46,371 nucleotides of DNA from Beijerinckiaceae bacterium (GCA_947498445.1 CANMLK010000006.1:1-46371); one strand, 5' to 3'. Positions 25,920 through 34,763 are shown, numbered from the stretch's first letter. Made by a program: numbers and translations. Notes: generated by a model from the sequence alone, not told the origin.

Positions 25920-26597
25920 CCCTTGCACGAAACGCGAGATGCTCGCTTCGCTGCGCGTACGCTTCAACCGTTCCGCGACAACAATGGCCGTCACCTCATG
26001 TAACGCGCGCTGAATGTCCTCGTTGACGATGACGTAATCGTACATCGGCCAGCGCGAGATTTCGTTGCGCGCATTGTCGAGACGCTTCGCAATGACGTCA
26101 GGCGCATCCTCGGCGCGACGCTCCAGCCGTGACTTCAGCTCTTTCATCGATGGCGGCAGGATGAAGATCGTCACGGCGTCGCCGCTCGCCTTTTGCAGCA
26201 CCTGCTGCGTGCCCTGATAATCAATGTCGAAAAGCATATCGCGCCCTGCGCTCAGCACTTTATCGACAGGCTCGCGCGGCGTGCCGTAAAAATTGCCATG
26301 CACCTCGGCCCATTCCAGCAAATCGTCGCGGTCGCGCAGCTTTAAAAAGTCATCCTTGGTGACGAAATTGTAGTGGATGCCGTGCACCTCGCTGCTGCGA
26401 CGCGCGCGAGTCGTGACCGAGATTGAAAGCGTCAGATCCAGCGCGCGGTCGCTGAGCAGATCGCGCGTCAATGTCGTCTTGCCCGCGCCCGAGGGCGAAG
26501 ACAAGATCAGCATGAGTCCGCGCCGGATGATGGGATCGCCGTCCATGGCGTCCGCTCTTGCCTCGTCTCTTACGGCCTTCTTCCCAGCGTTTGTCAT
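25905..26597 (-). CDS. gmk: Guanylate kinase
   Basis: Gmk phosphorylates GMP to GDP. The 230-aa protein has the P-loop LSSPSGAGKTTLTRDLL, the GMP-binding SISVTTRARRSSEVHGIHYNF, LLEWAEVHGNFYGTP and LFDIDYQGTQQVL, then RLDNARNEISRWPMYDYVIVN, all guanylate-kinase hallmarks. An N-terminal extension of about 25 residues precedes the P-loop; an internal start at MDGDPIIRRGLM is possible. It ends the fab-mltG-yicC-gmk row, seven bases after yicC. Its last codons are duplicated after the stop (see repeat). Confidence 0.96.
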   Translation of the reverse strand: MTNAGKKAVRDEARADAMDGDPIIRRGLMLILSSPSGAGKTTLTRDLLSDRALDLTLSISVTTRARRSSEVHGIHYNFVTKDDFLKLRDRDDLLEWAEVHGNFYGTPREPVDKVLSAGRDMLFDIDYQGTQQVLQKASGDAVTIFILPPSMKELKSRLERRAEDAPDVIAKRLDNARNEISRWPMYDYVIVNEDIQRALHEVTAIVVAERLKRTRSEASISRFVQGLLEE

Positions 26598-26604
26598 TGC
26601 GCTC

Positions 26605-27492
26605 TCACTCGACGTTCTGAACTTGCTCGCGAAACTGCTCGACCTCGACGCGCAGCTCCATGCCCAGCCTTGTTAACTCCGGGTCGTTTGATTTCGCGCA
26701 CAGCGTGTTCGATTCGCGTCCGAATTCCTGCGCTAGAAAATCGAGCCGACGCCCGACGGGCTTGCCGGAGGCCAGCAGATCGCGCGTCGCGGCCACATGA
26801 GCTTTCAGCCGGTCCAGCTCCTCACGCACATCCGCCTTTGCCGCGATCAGAATTGCTTCCTGATGCAACCGCACGGGATCCAGCCCTGCGGACGTCTGCG
26901 AAAGCGTTGCGACTGCAAGTTCAAGGCGCGCGCGCACTGCGTCGGTCTTGCGGCCGGGGCATGCGTCAGCCGCCTCGGTGTGCGCGGCGATCACATCAAG
27001 GCGCTGCGAGAGAACGTCGTGCAGCGCCTTGCCTTCAATGGCGCGCATGGCGACGATGCCGTCCACCGCTTCGTCGAGGGCGTCGAGCGCAGCGGCGTGC
27101 ACAAGAGCCATCGTTTCCTCGCTGTCGGCGCTTTCGACGATCTCGACGATGCCCTTGAGCGCCAGCAGTCCGTCGAGCGAAGCAGGCCGCACATTGCCGC
27201 CCATCGGCAGTTTTGCGATGGCGTTCTGCAAACCGGTGAGCGCGGCTTCGTTAATCCGGATTTCCGGCGCCGCGCTTTCGCGCTGGGCGGTGAGCGTCGC
27301 GTAGCAGGCGCCGCGCGTCAGACGTTTGCTGATGCGATTGCGCGCTTCCTGTTCCAGCGCGTCAAACCCGCTGGGCGTGCGCAAGCGTAGGTCAAGCCCC
27401 TTGGCGTTGACCGACTTGATCTCCCACGAGAGGCGCCAGGCGCCTTGGCTGCGCTGCGACCGGGAAAAACCGGTCATACTTTGAAGGCTCAT
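26605..27492 (-). CDS. yicC: YicC family endoribonuclease-like protein
   Basis: A 295-aa protein matching YicC: MSLQSMTGFSRSQRSQGAWR at the N-terminus, WEIKSVNAKGLDLRLRTPSG, and the C-terminal DUF1732 region GRRLDFLAQEFGRESNTLCAKSND. E. coli YicC (YicC/YloC family) has been described as an RNase; family members sit next to gmk in many proteobacteria. The track start at 27555 adds 21 residues without family similarity; ATG 27492 gives the standard MTGF-type start and is used here. Confidence 0.95.
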   Translation of the reverse strand: MSLQSMTGFSRSQRSQGAWRLSWEIKSVNAKGLDLRLRTPSGFDALEQEARNRISKRLTRGACYATLTAQRESAAPEIRINEAALTGLQNAIAKLPMGGNVRPASLDGLLALKGIVEIVESADSEETMALVHAAALDALDEAVDGIVAMRAIEGKALHDVLSQRLDVIAAHTEAADACPGRKTDAVRARLELAVATLSQTSAGLDPVRLHQEAILIAAKADVREELDRLKAHVAATRDLLASGKPVGRRLDFLAQEFGRESNTLCAKSNDPELTRLGMELRVEVEQFREQVQNVE

Positions 27493-27614
27493 GCTGATCC
27501 GATTCGGCGCAATGTTCGGCGCGGCGCGCCGAGGCGCGAACCATACGGCGCGCACGCTCCCGGCTCAACACCAGCCAGCCTTAGTCTGCGAAAACCGGAG
27601 GAAAAAACGTCGCG

Positions 27615-29384
27615 TTATTCCGCGCTTACGCGGAAGCGAGCCGCACGAGCTTCCATGTCGCTCAGGCGCTTGCCCGAAACTGGAACAATCGCCATCGTGC
27701 CCGCGCCACCGTCGCCCACTTCGTCGGAGTCGCCCGTCATGATGACTCCGGACACCTCGGCTTCCGCCTGCGCTGCGGCAAGCGCAGTGGCGGCCCGCGT
27801 GCGGCGCGTACGGTCAAACCCTGAAAAATTGAGGCTTGGGGCGTCCGCCAGAGCGCTCATCGGCGCGAACGCAGTCGTAGCTGGCGGCGCCGACTCAGTG
27901 GGCGCGCTCACCGCAATAGCCCGCAGCGCTGCCCGGCTGCTGGCTTTGTTCATGTCAGCGACCGTGGTGGGCAACAGGGTCAAAGCGATTGAAGCCTGAG
28001 TGTAGGAGCTGGAAACGAGGGACTCTGGCGCTGGCGTTTGTGACCAATGCGCGAAAGCAAAACCCACCGGTCCACGGGCGGTCGCGGCGCCGAATGCCCC
28101 GACGCCAATCGAGCCGAAGCTGGACGCAGGCGCTTCGCTGCGCCGCTGCCGTGAATTGGCTGGCGCAGCCGTGGGCGCAGGCGCAGCGCCGCCATCGTCC
28201 GGGGCCGCACGGTCAGTCGCTGGAGCAGCGTCCTGACGCGCGCGCTGATCACGCTCAATCTCGCGCCAACGCGACACGTTGCGGTTGTGCTGATCAAGGG
28301 TTTCGGCGAACGCATGCCCCCCCGTGCCATCCGCCACAAAGAACAGGTCGCTGGTGCGTAAGGGGTTGACCACGGCTTCAAGCGCCGCGCGCCCGGGATT
28401 GGCGATGGGGCCAGGGGGCAGACCTTCAATGACGTACGTATTGTAAGCCGTCGCCCGCGTGATCTCGCTACGCTGGATAGGTCGCCCCAGCGTGCCCTTT
28501 CCGCCTACAAGGCCGTAAACGATCGTCGGATCGGACTGGAGGCGCATACGCTTGTTAAGCCGGTTGTGGAAAACCGACGCGACGCGTTTGCGCTCGTCAG
28601 AGCGGCCAGTCTCCTTCTCGACGATGGAGGCCAGCGTCACCAATTCATATTTCGAGCGCAGCGGAAGATTCGCCACGCGCTTCTCCCAGACCTGATCGAC
28701 CAAGCGGGTCTGGTCAAGCTGCATCTTGCGGATCAGATCGTTGCGAGACATGCCCCGCGTCACGCGGTAGGTTTCTGGCAGCAACGTGCCTTCCGGGGGG
28801 ATCTGGCGAATGTCGCCGGCCAGAACGTCCATGTCCCTCAGTCGCTGGACGATCTGCTCGCTGGTAAGCCCCTCCGGGATCGTAACGGAGTGCAGAAGCT
28901 GGCGGCCGGACACGATCGTATCCATGACATTGCGCAGACTCGCCTCTCGCTTGAAAGCGTATTCGCCGGCCTTGACCTGGCTCCAGCGGCCTTCGAGCCA
29001 CAAGGTGGCCTTCACAAGCGTAGGCTCGTCGATCACTCCGGCGGCAGCAAGCTGGTCAATGACTTCCTCGCCACCCGTGCGGGGCGGAATGAAAACGACC
29101 TTTTCCGTGGTCAGCGGGCCGGGCGCGGACAGTTTACGTTCCGCAATAGCCATCATCACGACGCCGCAAACGGCGGCAATCATCAGTAATGAGAGAAAAC
29201 CGCTGATGGCGGAAAGCGTCGGGCGCCGCTGACTTGGCCGCTTCCGGTCGTCGGGGGGAGGCGGCGGCGCGGCATCCGGCTGCAGGGCCTCTTGCGGCGT
29301 GCGCAGCGTCGTCCGGCCAAAAAAGCGCGAGGTGGGGCGCGCCTGACCGGGTGGAAGCTCGTTCTGGTGATTAGAGTCCGTCAT
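27615..29384 (-). CDS. mltG: Endolytic murein transglycosylase MltG with long C-terminal extension
   Basis: MltG is anchored in the inner membrane and cuts nascent glycan strands, setting their length. The 589-aa protein has a proline-rich cytoplasmic tail (about 1-55), one span (SGFLSLLMIAAVCGVVMMAI, about 61-80), a LysM-like region and the YceG domain with LLPETYRV, the catalytic Glu (E256) in LASIVEKETGRSDE, FHNRLNKRMRLQSDPTI and GLPPGPIANPGRAAL. The domain ends near residue 380. The remaining 209 residues are Ala/Ser/Pro-rich and unlike the family core, with a short conserved-looking end (SGKRLSDMEARAARFRV). E. coli MltG is about 340 residues, so this extension is substantial. The ribosome-binding site (AAGGA) touches the ATG, which is unusual. 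Confidence 0.94.
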   Translation of the reverse strand: MTDSNHQNELPPGQARPTSRFFGRTTLRTPQEALQPDAAPPPPPDDRKRPSQRRPTLSAISGFLSLLMIAAVCGVVMMAIAERKLSAPGPLTTEKVVFIPPRTGGEEVIDQLAAAGVIDEPTLVKATLWLEGRWSQVKAGEYAFKREASLRNVMDTIVSGRQLLHSVTIPEGLTSEQIVQRLRDMDVLAGDIRQIPPEGTLLPETYRVTRGMSRNDLIRKMQLDQTRLVDQVWEKRVANLPLRSKYELVTLASIVEKETGRSDERKRVASVFHNRLNKRMRLQSDPTIVYGLVGGKGTLGRPIQRSEITRATAYNTYVIEGLPPGPIANPGRAALEAVVNPLRTSDLFFVADGTGGHAFAETLDQHNRNVSRWREIERDQRARQDAAPATDRAAPDDGGAAPAPTAAPANSRQRRSEAPASSFGSIGVGAFGAATARGPVGFAFAHWSQTPAPESLVSSSYTQASIALTLLPTTVADMNKASSRAALRAIAVSAPTESAPPATTAFAPMSALADAPSLNFSGFDRTRRTRAATALAAAQAEAEVSGVIMTGDSDEVGDGGAGTMAIVPVSGKRLSDMEARAARFRVSAE

Positions 29385-29533
29385 TCCTTACTCTGACGCC
29401 CGAATACCGGCACTCGTTTGGCGGGCCAGGCCACCCCTGTGATCACGCCCGCAACGCATCATGCACCCTAGTCGACAATGTGGCGAAAAAAGGTGGGAAC
29501 GCCGAAGAGCCCCCTGTGGACAATCACGCCCCG

Positions 29534-30796
29534 TCACGAAGCGCGACGGAAAACGAGGGATGCGTTCGTGCCGCCGAAGCCAAAAGAGTTCGACAGCACG
29601 ATGTTGATCTCCCGCTTGCGCGCTTCCTTGGGCACCAGGTCAATGACCGTCTCGACTGACGGATTGTCGAGGTTCAGCGTTGGCGGCGCGATATTGTCGC
29701 GGATCGCCAACACGGAGAAGATCGCTTCGACGGCCCCGGCTGCGCCCAGCAGATGACCGATGGCGGACTTGGTCGACGACATGGAAATCGTCGCCGCGGC
29801 ATTGCCGACAAGACGGGTGACGGCGCCCAGTTCAATCTCGTCGCCCAGCGGCGTCGAGGTGCCGTGCGCGTTGATATAGTCGACATCGGATGGCGATATG
29901 CCCGCGCGCTTGAGCGCGGCGCTCATGCAGCGGAAGGCGCCGTCGCCATCCTCGGCCGGCGCGGTTATGTGGTAGGCGTCGCCGGACATGCCGTAGCCGA
30001 CCAGTTCACCGTAGATCTTGGCTCCGCGCGCCTTGGCGTGCTCGTATTCCTCAAGCACCACGCAGCCCGCGCCCTCGCCCATGACGAAGCCGTCGCGGTC
30101 CCTGTCATAAGGACGCGAGCCCAGTTCCGGGCGGTCGTTGAAACTTGTGGACAACGCGCGGCACGCAGCAAATCCGGCCATGCCGAGGCGGTTAACTGCC
30201 GATTCAGCGCCGCCCGCAACCATCACGTCCGCATCACCCAGCGCGACGAGTCGCCCGGCATCGCCAATCGCATGGGCGCCCGTGGAGCAAGCCGTGACGA
30301 CCGAATGATTGGGGCCCTTGAGGCCGTGCATAATCGAGACATGGCCCGAGGCCAAATTGATCAGTCGCCCCGGCACAAAAAACGGGGAAAGCCGGCGCGG
30401 GCCCTTTTCCTTCAGGATAATCGCAGCTTCCGCGATCCCACCGAGGCCGCCGATTCCCGAGCCGATGAGAACGCCTGTGGAATTCTGCTCCTCGGGCGTC
30501 TTGGGCGCCCAGCCCGCGTCGGCGAGAGCCTGCGTGGCCGCGCTGACCGCGAAAATGATGAAATCGTCGACCTTGCGCTGCTCCTTCGGCTCCATCCATG
30601 CGTCGGGATTGAATGTGCCGTTAGACCCGTCTCCCCGTTTCACCTGGCAGGCGATCTGGCAGGGCAGATCTGACACCTCAAAGGACTCGATACGGTTGGC
30701 GCCGCTGCGCCCGGCGAGCATTCTGGACCAGGTCTCCTCCGCGCTTGCCGCGAGGGGAGAAACCATGCCGATGCCCGTCATCACGACACGTCTCAA
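29534..30796 (-). CDS. fabF: Beta-ketoacyl-ACP synthase II
   Basis: FabF condenses malonyl-ACP with acyl-ACP in fatty-acid elongation. The 420-aa protein has the thiolase-fold catalytic triad: Cys in VVTACSTGAHAIGDA, His in YINAHGTSTPLGDEIE and His in SAIGHLLGAAGAVEA, plus GEGAGCVVLEEYEHAKARGA and the C-terminal SNSFGFGGTNASLVF loop. The start at 30796 is TTG, supported by GGAGG six bases upstream and by the match to the family start (MRRVVMTGIGMVSPL). It follows acpP with a 169-base gap that contains a hairpin and a tandem repeat. Confidence 0.97.
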   Translation of the reverse strand: MRRVVMTGIGMVSPLAASAEETWSRMLAGRSGANRIESFEVSDLPCQIACQVKRGDGSNGTFNPDAWMEPKEQRKVDDFIIFAVSAATQALADAGWAPKTPEEQNSTGVLIGSGIGGLGGIAEAAIILKEKGPRRLSPFFVPGRLINLASGHVSIMHGLKGPNHSVVTACSTGAHAIGDAGRLVALGDADVMVAGGAESAVNRLGMAGFAACRALSTSFNDRPELGSRPYDRDRDGFVMGEGAGCVVLEEYEHAKARGAKIYGELVGYGMSGDAYHITAPAEDGDGAFRCMSAALKRAGISPSDVDYINAHGTSTPLGDEIELGAVTRLVGNAAATISMSSTKSAIGHLLGAAGAVEAIFSVLAIRDNIAPPTLNLDNPSVETVIDLVPKEARKREINIVLSNSFGFGGTNASLVFRRAS

Positions 30797-30839
30797 GTGA
30801 ACCTCCAGTCGATATCGGGATTACGAAGCGCGACCGTCG

Positions 30840-30903
30840 CGACAAGGTCTCGTCCCAACAAGGTCTCGACGCGACAAGGTCGCGACGCGACAAGGGCCGG
30901 GAA
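30840..30903. repeat. 16-bp imperfect tandem repeat between acpP and fabF, about four copies
   Basis: Units CGACAAGGTCTCGTCC, CAACAAGGTCTCGACG, CGACAAGGTCGCGACG and CGACAAGGGCCGGGAA follow each other with a period of 16 bases. The array lies about 45-110 bases upstream of the fabF start. No protein is coded. Confidence 0.8.
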
Positions 30904-30912
30904 TCCCGGCCC
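30894..30912 (-). terminator. GC-rich hairpin downstream of acpP, weak terminator or processing site
   Basis: GGGCCGGG and CCCGGCCC pair perfectly over 8 bp around three bases. On the minus strand it is followed by TTGTCG, so it lacks a proper U-run. It lies 54 bases after the acpP stop and could give acpP a more abundant, stable message than fabF. Confidence 0.45.
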
Positions 30913-30965
30913 CTTAAAGGACAGGCATTCGCCCATCCTGCGCATTTTAAAAATGCCGATGCGCC

Positions 30966-31205
30966 TCAGGCGGCAGCGGCTTTTTCCAGGAACTTCACGG
31001 CGTCGCCGACGGTCGTGATCGTCTCGGCTGCGTCGTCGGGAATCTCAACGCTGAATTCTTCTTCAAACGCCATGACGAGTTCGACGGTGTCGAGCGAATC
31101 GGCTCCGAGATCGTCAATAAAATTGGCGTTGTCGACCACCTTGTCGGCGTCCACGCCGAGGTGCTCAATAACAATCTTCTTCACGCGCTCGGCGACATCG
31201 CTCAT
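30966..31205 (-). CDS. acpP: Acyl carrier protein
   Basis: A 79-aa acidic four-helix protein that carries growing fatty acids on a phosphopantetheine arm. The attachment serine is in [12 protein letters not shown]; other family parts are [16 protein letters not shown] and [18 protein letters not shown]. It sits in the fabD-fabG-acpP-fabF order. A 235-base leader separates it from fabG and a hairpin follows it, which fits the usual need for far more ACP than enzyme. Confidence 0.98.
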   Translation of the reverse strand: MSDVAERVKKIVIEHLGVDADKVVDNANFIDDLGADSLDTVELVMAFEEEFSVEIPDDAAETITTVGDAVKFLEKAAAA

Positions 31206-31440
31206 CTTTATTTTCCCTGTTTACTTTCCGATCACGAGTTATCGCGACATCGCCCCTGCGTTCCAAACGCTTTTGGGCCGAACGTCCACGACGACCCCCA
31301 AACCTTACGATCCCCATTAACCGAGGGATCCCCGGACTATTCCGGAAGTCGACGCCTGCGCACGCGCAGAGCCGAATTTTCCAGCAGATTTCGCCGCCTC
31401 ATAGCATGCTTCCCGGAGCAATGCGAGAGGTGGGAAGCCC
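31206..31440 (-). promoter_or_regulatory. Leader region between fabG and acpP
   Basis: These 235 bases contain no credible gene. A separate acpP promoter is likely here but I could not choose one. A small CCGGA/TCCGG hairpin lies near 31333-31346. The acpP ribosome-binding site is GGGAAAATAAAG just before the ATG. Confidence 0.4.
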
Positions 31441-32178
31441 TCATATCATGGCCATTCCACCGTTAACATGCAACGTCTGTCCGGTGACATAACCGGCCTC
31501 GCGGCTGGCGAGATAGACCACGGCGGCGGCGACATCCTGCCCCTCGCCAAGCCTGCCCGCCGGGATCGTGCCCATGATGGCGTCTTTCTGCTTTTCGTTC
31601 AGAACGTCCGTCATGGGGCTGGAAATGAAGCCCGGCGCCACGCAGTTGACCGTGATGTTGCGGCTCGCGACTTCCGCCGCAAGCGACTTGGACATGCCGA
31701 TCATACCTGCCTTGGACGCCGCGTAATTGCCCTGCCCCGCGTTACCGGTGACGCCCACAATCGATGTGATCGACACGATCCGCCCGAAGCGGCGTTTCAT
31801 CATGCCGCGCAGGCAGGCCCGTGACAGCCGGAAGGCGGATGTCAGGTTGACCGCAATCACCTGATCCCAATCCTCATCCTTCATGCGCATGAACAGACCA
31901 TCGCGCGTGATGCCAGCGTTGTTCACCAGAACATCAAGCTGGCCCATGGCCTTTTCGGCGCCCGGCACCAGCGCCTCAACCTGCGCTGCGTCGCCGAGAT
32001 TGCACGGCAGGACGTGGACGCGCTCGCCAAGTTCCTTGGCCAAAGCCTCCAGAGCGTCAGCCCGCGTGCCGGAAATGGCGACCGTCGCGCCCTGCGCATG
32101 GAGCGCCCGGGCGATGCCGCCACCGAGCCCGCCCGTTGCGCCCGTCACCAGCGCATTCATTCCTGTCAGATCGAACAT
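31441..32178 (-). CDS. fabG: 3-oxoacyl-ACP reductase
   Basis: FabG reduces beta-ketoacyl-ACP with NADPH. The 245-aa SDR protein has the cofactor motif VTGATGGLGGGIARAL, NNAGITRD, the catalytic Ser in IVSITSIVGVTGNAGQ, YAASK with the catalytic Tyr and Lys, and the C-terminal GQTLHVNGGMAMI. The track starts at 32193 with a TTG; ATG 32178 (MFDLTGMNALVTG) has AAGGA upstream and gives the usual FabG length, so it is preferred. It lies 95 bases after fabD. Confidence 0.97.
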   Translation of the reverse strand: MFDLTGMNALVTGATGGLGGGIARALHAQGATVAISGTRADALEALAKELGERVHVLPCNLGDAAQVEALVPGAEKAMGQLDVLVNNAGITRDGLFMRMKDEDWDQVIAVNLTSAFRLSRACLRGMMKRRFGRIVSITSIVGVTGNAGQGNYAASKAGMIGMSKSLAAEVASRNITVNCVAPGFISSPMTDVLNEKQKDAIMGTIPAGRLGEGQDVAAAVVYLASREAGYVTGQTLHVNGGMAMI

Positions 32179-32211
32179 AGCCTGTTCCTTCAATGCCTTG
32201 GCGGCGCTTTC

Positions 32212-32271
32212 GAATTCAGTTTGGCAGAAACCTGAATCAGTTTCGCAAACCCTTGAATCGGTTCCTGAAGC
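32212..32271. repeat. Imperfect 21-22-bp tandem repeat between fabD and fabG
   Basis: GAATTCAGTTTGGCAGAAACCT, GAATCAGTTTCGCAAACCCTT and a partial GAATCGGTTCCTGAAGC follow in series in the fabD-fabG gap. No gene is coded. It may be simple expansion of intergenic DNA. Confidence 0.6.
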
Positions 32272-32273
32272 AA

Positions 32274-33227
32274 TTACCCCAGCGTGCGGGTCTTGAATGT
32301 ATCCACATCCGCAGGCGCGCCAACAGCTGCGCCTGACGCTTCCGGCGCGATGCGTTTTACGAGACCGGAAAGAACCTTCCCCGCGCCCAGCTCATAGAAT
32401 TGGGTAACGCCCTGCCCGGCCATGTAGGCGATCGATTCGGACCAGCGCACCGTGCCGGTGACCTGCTCGACAAGGCGCAGGCGAATCTCCTCGGGGTCGC
32501 TCAGCGGCGCCGCCAGCACATTGGCGACGAGGGGAACGCGCGGAGTCTTGATCGTAACCTCGGACAATGCCCGCGCCATAGCGTCGGCGGCGGGCTGCAT
32601 CAGCGCACAATGGAACGGCGCGGACACAGGCAAGGGAATGGCGCGCTTCACGCCGCGCGCCTTGGCGATTTCCATGGCCTTCTCAACCGCCGCCCGCGAG
32701 CCGGACGCGACCACCTGGCCGCCGCCGTTGTCGTTGGCGATCTGGCAGACAAGACCGGTCGCGGCGGCCGCCTCCGCGCAAATCTCGAGCCCGGCGGCAA
32801 GGTCGAGCCCCAGCAACGCGGCCATGGCCCCCTCGCCCACGGGCACAGCCTTCTGCATGGCGTCGCCGCGTAGGAGCAGCAGGCGCGCCGTATCGGCCAG
32901 CGTGAAGGCGCCCGCGGCGGCAAGCGCCGAATACTCGCCAAGAGAATGGCCCGCGACGAACTTCGCCTCGCGGGCAAGGTCCAGCCCGGCCTCGGCTTCC
33001 AGCACCCGCAACACCGCCATGCTGACAGCCATGAGCGCCGGCTGGGCGTTTGACGTAAGCGTCAGCTCCGTCTCGGGCCCCTCAAACATGAGCGTTGAGA
33101 GTTTTTGCGAGAGCGCCTCGTCAACCTCGGCGTACACCGCACGAGCTGCGGGAAACGCCTCGGCCAGCGCCTTGCCCATCCCGACAGCCTGGGAGCCCTG
33201 CCCCGGAAATACGAACGCCGTCGCCAT
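32274..33227 (-). CDS. fabD: Malonyl-CoA:ACP transacylase
   Basis: FabD loads malonate from CoA onto ACP to supply elongation. The 317-aa protein has FVFPGQGSQAVGMGKAL at the start, the nucleophile in VAGHSLGEYSALAAAG, QIANDNGGGQVVASG, the catalytic His in LPVSAPFHCALMQPA and the Gln-bearing family region near FYELGAGKVLSGLVKR. AAGGGA precedes the ATG. It is first in the fab row and divergent from the cysteine-cluster gene. Confidence 0.97.
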   Translation of the reverse strand: MATAFVFPGQGSQAVGMGKALAEAFPAARAVYAEVDEALSQKLSTLMFEGPETELTLTSNAQPALMAVSMAVLRVLEAEAGLDLAREAKFVAGHSLGEYSALAAAGAFTLADTARLLLLRGDAMQKAVPVGEGAMAALLGLDLAAGLEICAEAAAATGLVCQIANDNGGGQVVASGSRAAVEKAMEIAKARGVKRAIPLPVSAPFHCALMQPAADAMARALSEVTIKTPRVPLVANVLAAPLSDPEEIRLRLVEQVTGTVRWSESIAYMAGQGVTQFYELGAGKVLSGLVKRIAPEASGAAVGAPADVDTFKTRTLG

Positions 33228-33397
33228 GCTTGGTCCCTTTACAAGAAGCAGGCGTGCGAGTGGCGCCCGCGCAGCGCCAAGTCAAGAGCGCCGCACATGT
33301 TGGGTGTGCATAGGCGCGTTCCGTCGATGACAGCGCAAGGCGCCTCGGTTAACGCTTGGCGGTCGCATGTGCGCCGAATCGGGAGTTGTCCTGCAAA

Positions 33398-33814
33398 ATG
33401 TCTGTCGCTCCGGGAAAAAGCTGCGGCCCCTGCACCATGTGCTGCAAGGTGCTGGTCATTGAGGAGCTCGACAAGGACGCGGGCGTTCTGTGCGGCAATT
33501 GTGCGCTCGGCGGCGGCTGCAAGATTTACAACACGCGCCCGCAAATTTGCCGGGACTATTTGTGCGACTGGATCATGGACCGCTCCCTGCCACCGCAGCT
33601 ACGCCCCGACCGGACCGGCACGATCCTGCAGGAAGACCCCGAGTCCGAGGAATATCAGGCTGTGGTGGACCCCAAAACGCCCATGGCGTGGCGCCACCCG
33701 CTGGTCTTCAAACTCCTCGTCGCCAAGGCGAAAGAAGGCAAGGTCGTCGTCGCCAAATCTGGCGCGAAAACCTGGCGCATTTTTGAAAGCGGACAGGTCT
33801 CGCCCTGGACGTGA
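33398..33814 (+). CDS. YkgJ-type cysteine cluster protein
   Basis: A 138-aa protein with the zinc- or iron-chelating YkgJ pattern: CGPCTMCCKVLVIEEL near the start, VLCGNCALGGGCKIYNTRPQ, then ICRDYLC. Nine cysteines lie in the first 65 residues. Proteins of this family are thought to bind a metal or Fe-S cluster; their job is not established. The track start at 33356 adds 14 unrelated residues; ATG 33398 (MSVAPGKSCGPC) fits better, though its ribosome-binding site is weak. It is divergent from fabD and stands alone. Confidence 0.82.
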   Translation: MSVAPGKSCGPCTMCCKVLVIEELDKDAGVLCGNCALGGGCKIYNTRPQICRDYLCDWIMDRSLPPQLRPDRTGTILQEDPESEEYQAVVDPKTPMAWRHPLVFKLLVAKAKEGKVVVAKSGAKTWRIFESGQVSPWT

Positions 33815-33896
33815 CGGAACAGCCGCTTGTCCACGCTCCCCGTCCCGCGCATGATCGGGGCAATCAAAACCGGACAATCAGTACAGGGGAGCCAAC

Positions 33897-34763
33897 ATGA
33901 CAGCGCCGAGCGAATCGCCCGATCTCGAAAACATGCCCGGCCGGGGACGGCTGGCGGGCAAAACAGTGCTGGTCATCGGCGGCGGCTCCATCGGCCCCGG
34001 ATGGGGCAACGGCAAGGCCGCGGCTGTTGTCTTTGGCCGCGAGGGCGCCCGGGTCGCTGTCGTCGACCGGCGAGCGGAAGCCGCGCAGGAAACCGTGGAC
34101 ATCATCCGGGCGGCCGGCGGTGAGGCGATAGCGCTTTTTGGAGACGTCACCGATGAAGCGGACGTGGCGCGCATTGTTGAGCAGGCAATCGCAGCTTTTG
34201 GGCGGATCGACGTGCTGCACAACAATGTCGGCGGCTCCGGCACGGGCAAACGCCTCGACAACATGACGTTGAAGGACTGGAACGAGACATTCGCCCGCAA
34301 CGTGACCAGCGCCATGCTCACCAGCCAGGCAGTGGTGCCACACATGGAAAAGAGCGGCGGCGGCTCGATCATCAACGTGTCCTCGGTTTCGTCGATTCGG
34401 CACCTGGGCACGCCGACGGCAGTTTATTCGGCCGCCAAGGGCGCGCTCAACGAACTAACCAAGAACATCGCAGTTGAATACGCCCGCAAGCAGATCCGGG
34501 CGAATTGCGTTCTTCCAGGCTACATCGACACGCCCTTTATTCGCCGCGATATCGGCGGCGTGCCAAGCTACAAACGCAAAGGGTTCGACAGCGCCGAAGT
34601 CTACGCCGCCGCCCGCAACGGCCTTGTCCCCATGGGCCGCATGGGCACGGGCTGGGATGTCGCCTACGCTGCGCTCTACTTCGCCAGCGATGACAGCGCC
34701 TACGTCACCGGGCAAATGCTCGTAGTGGACGGCGGCGTCACCTCCACCTGTCCCGGAGTTTGA
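33897..34763 (+). CDS. Short-chain dehydrogenase/reductase
   Basis: A 288-aa SDR with the Rossmann fold, DVTDEADVARIVEQA, a NNVGGSG loop in place of NNAG, the catalytic Ser in NVSSVSSIRHLG, Tyr/Lys in YSAAKGALNELT and VTGQMLVVDGGVTS at the end. The cofactor loop is unusual: GGGSIGPGWGNGKA is longer and more glycine-rich than the standard TGxxxGIG. GGGGAG eight bases upstream supports the ATG. Substrate unknown. A 7-bp GCGCCAC/GTGGCGC hairpin (34765-34786) follows the stop, without a U-run. Confidence 0.88.
   Translation: MTAPSESPDLENMPGRGRLAGKTVLVIGGGSIGPGWGNGKAAAVVFGREGARVAVVDRRAEAAQETVDIIRAAGGEAIALFGDVTDEADVARIVEQAIAAFGRIDVLHNNVGGSGTGKRLDNMTLKDWNETFARNVTSAMLTSQAVVPHMEKSGGGSIINVSSVSSIRHLGTPTAVYSAAKGALNELTKNIAVEYARKQIRANCVLPGYIDTPFIRRDIGGVPSYKRKGFDSAEVYAAARNGLVPMGRMGTGWDVAYAALYFASDDSAYVTGQMLVVDGGVTSTCPGV

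Noticed and set aside
29753-30673. 306-codon plus-strand ORF
   Set aside because: Antisense shadow of fabF.
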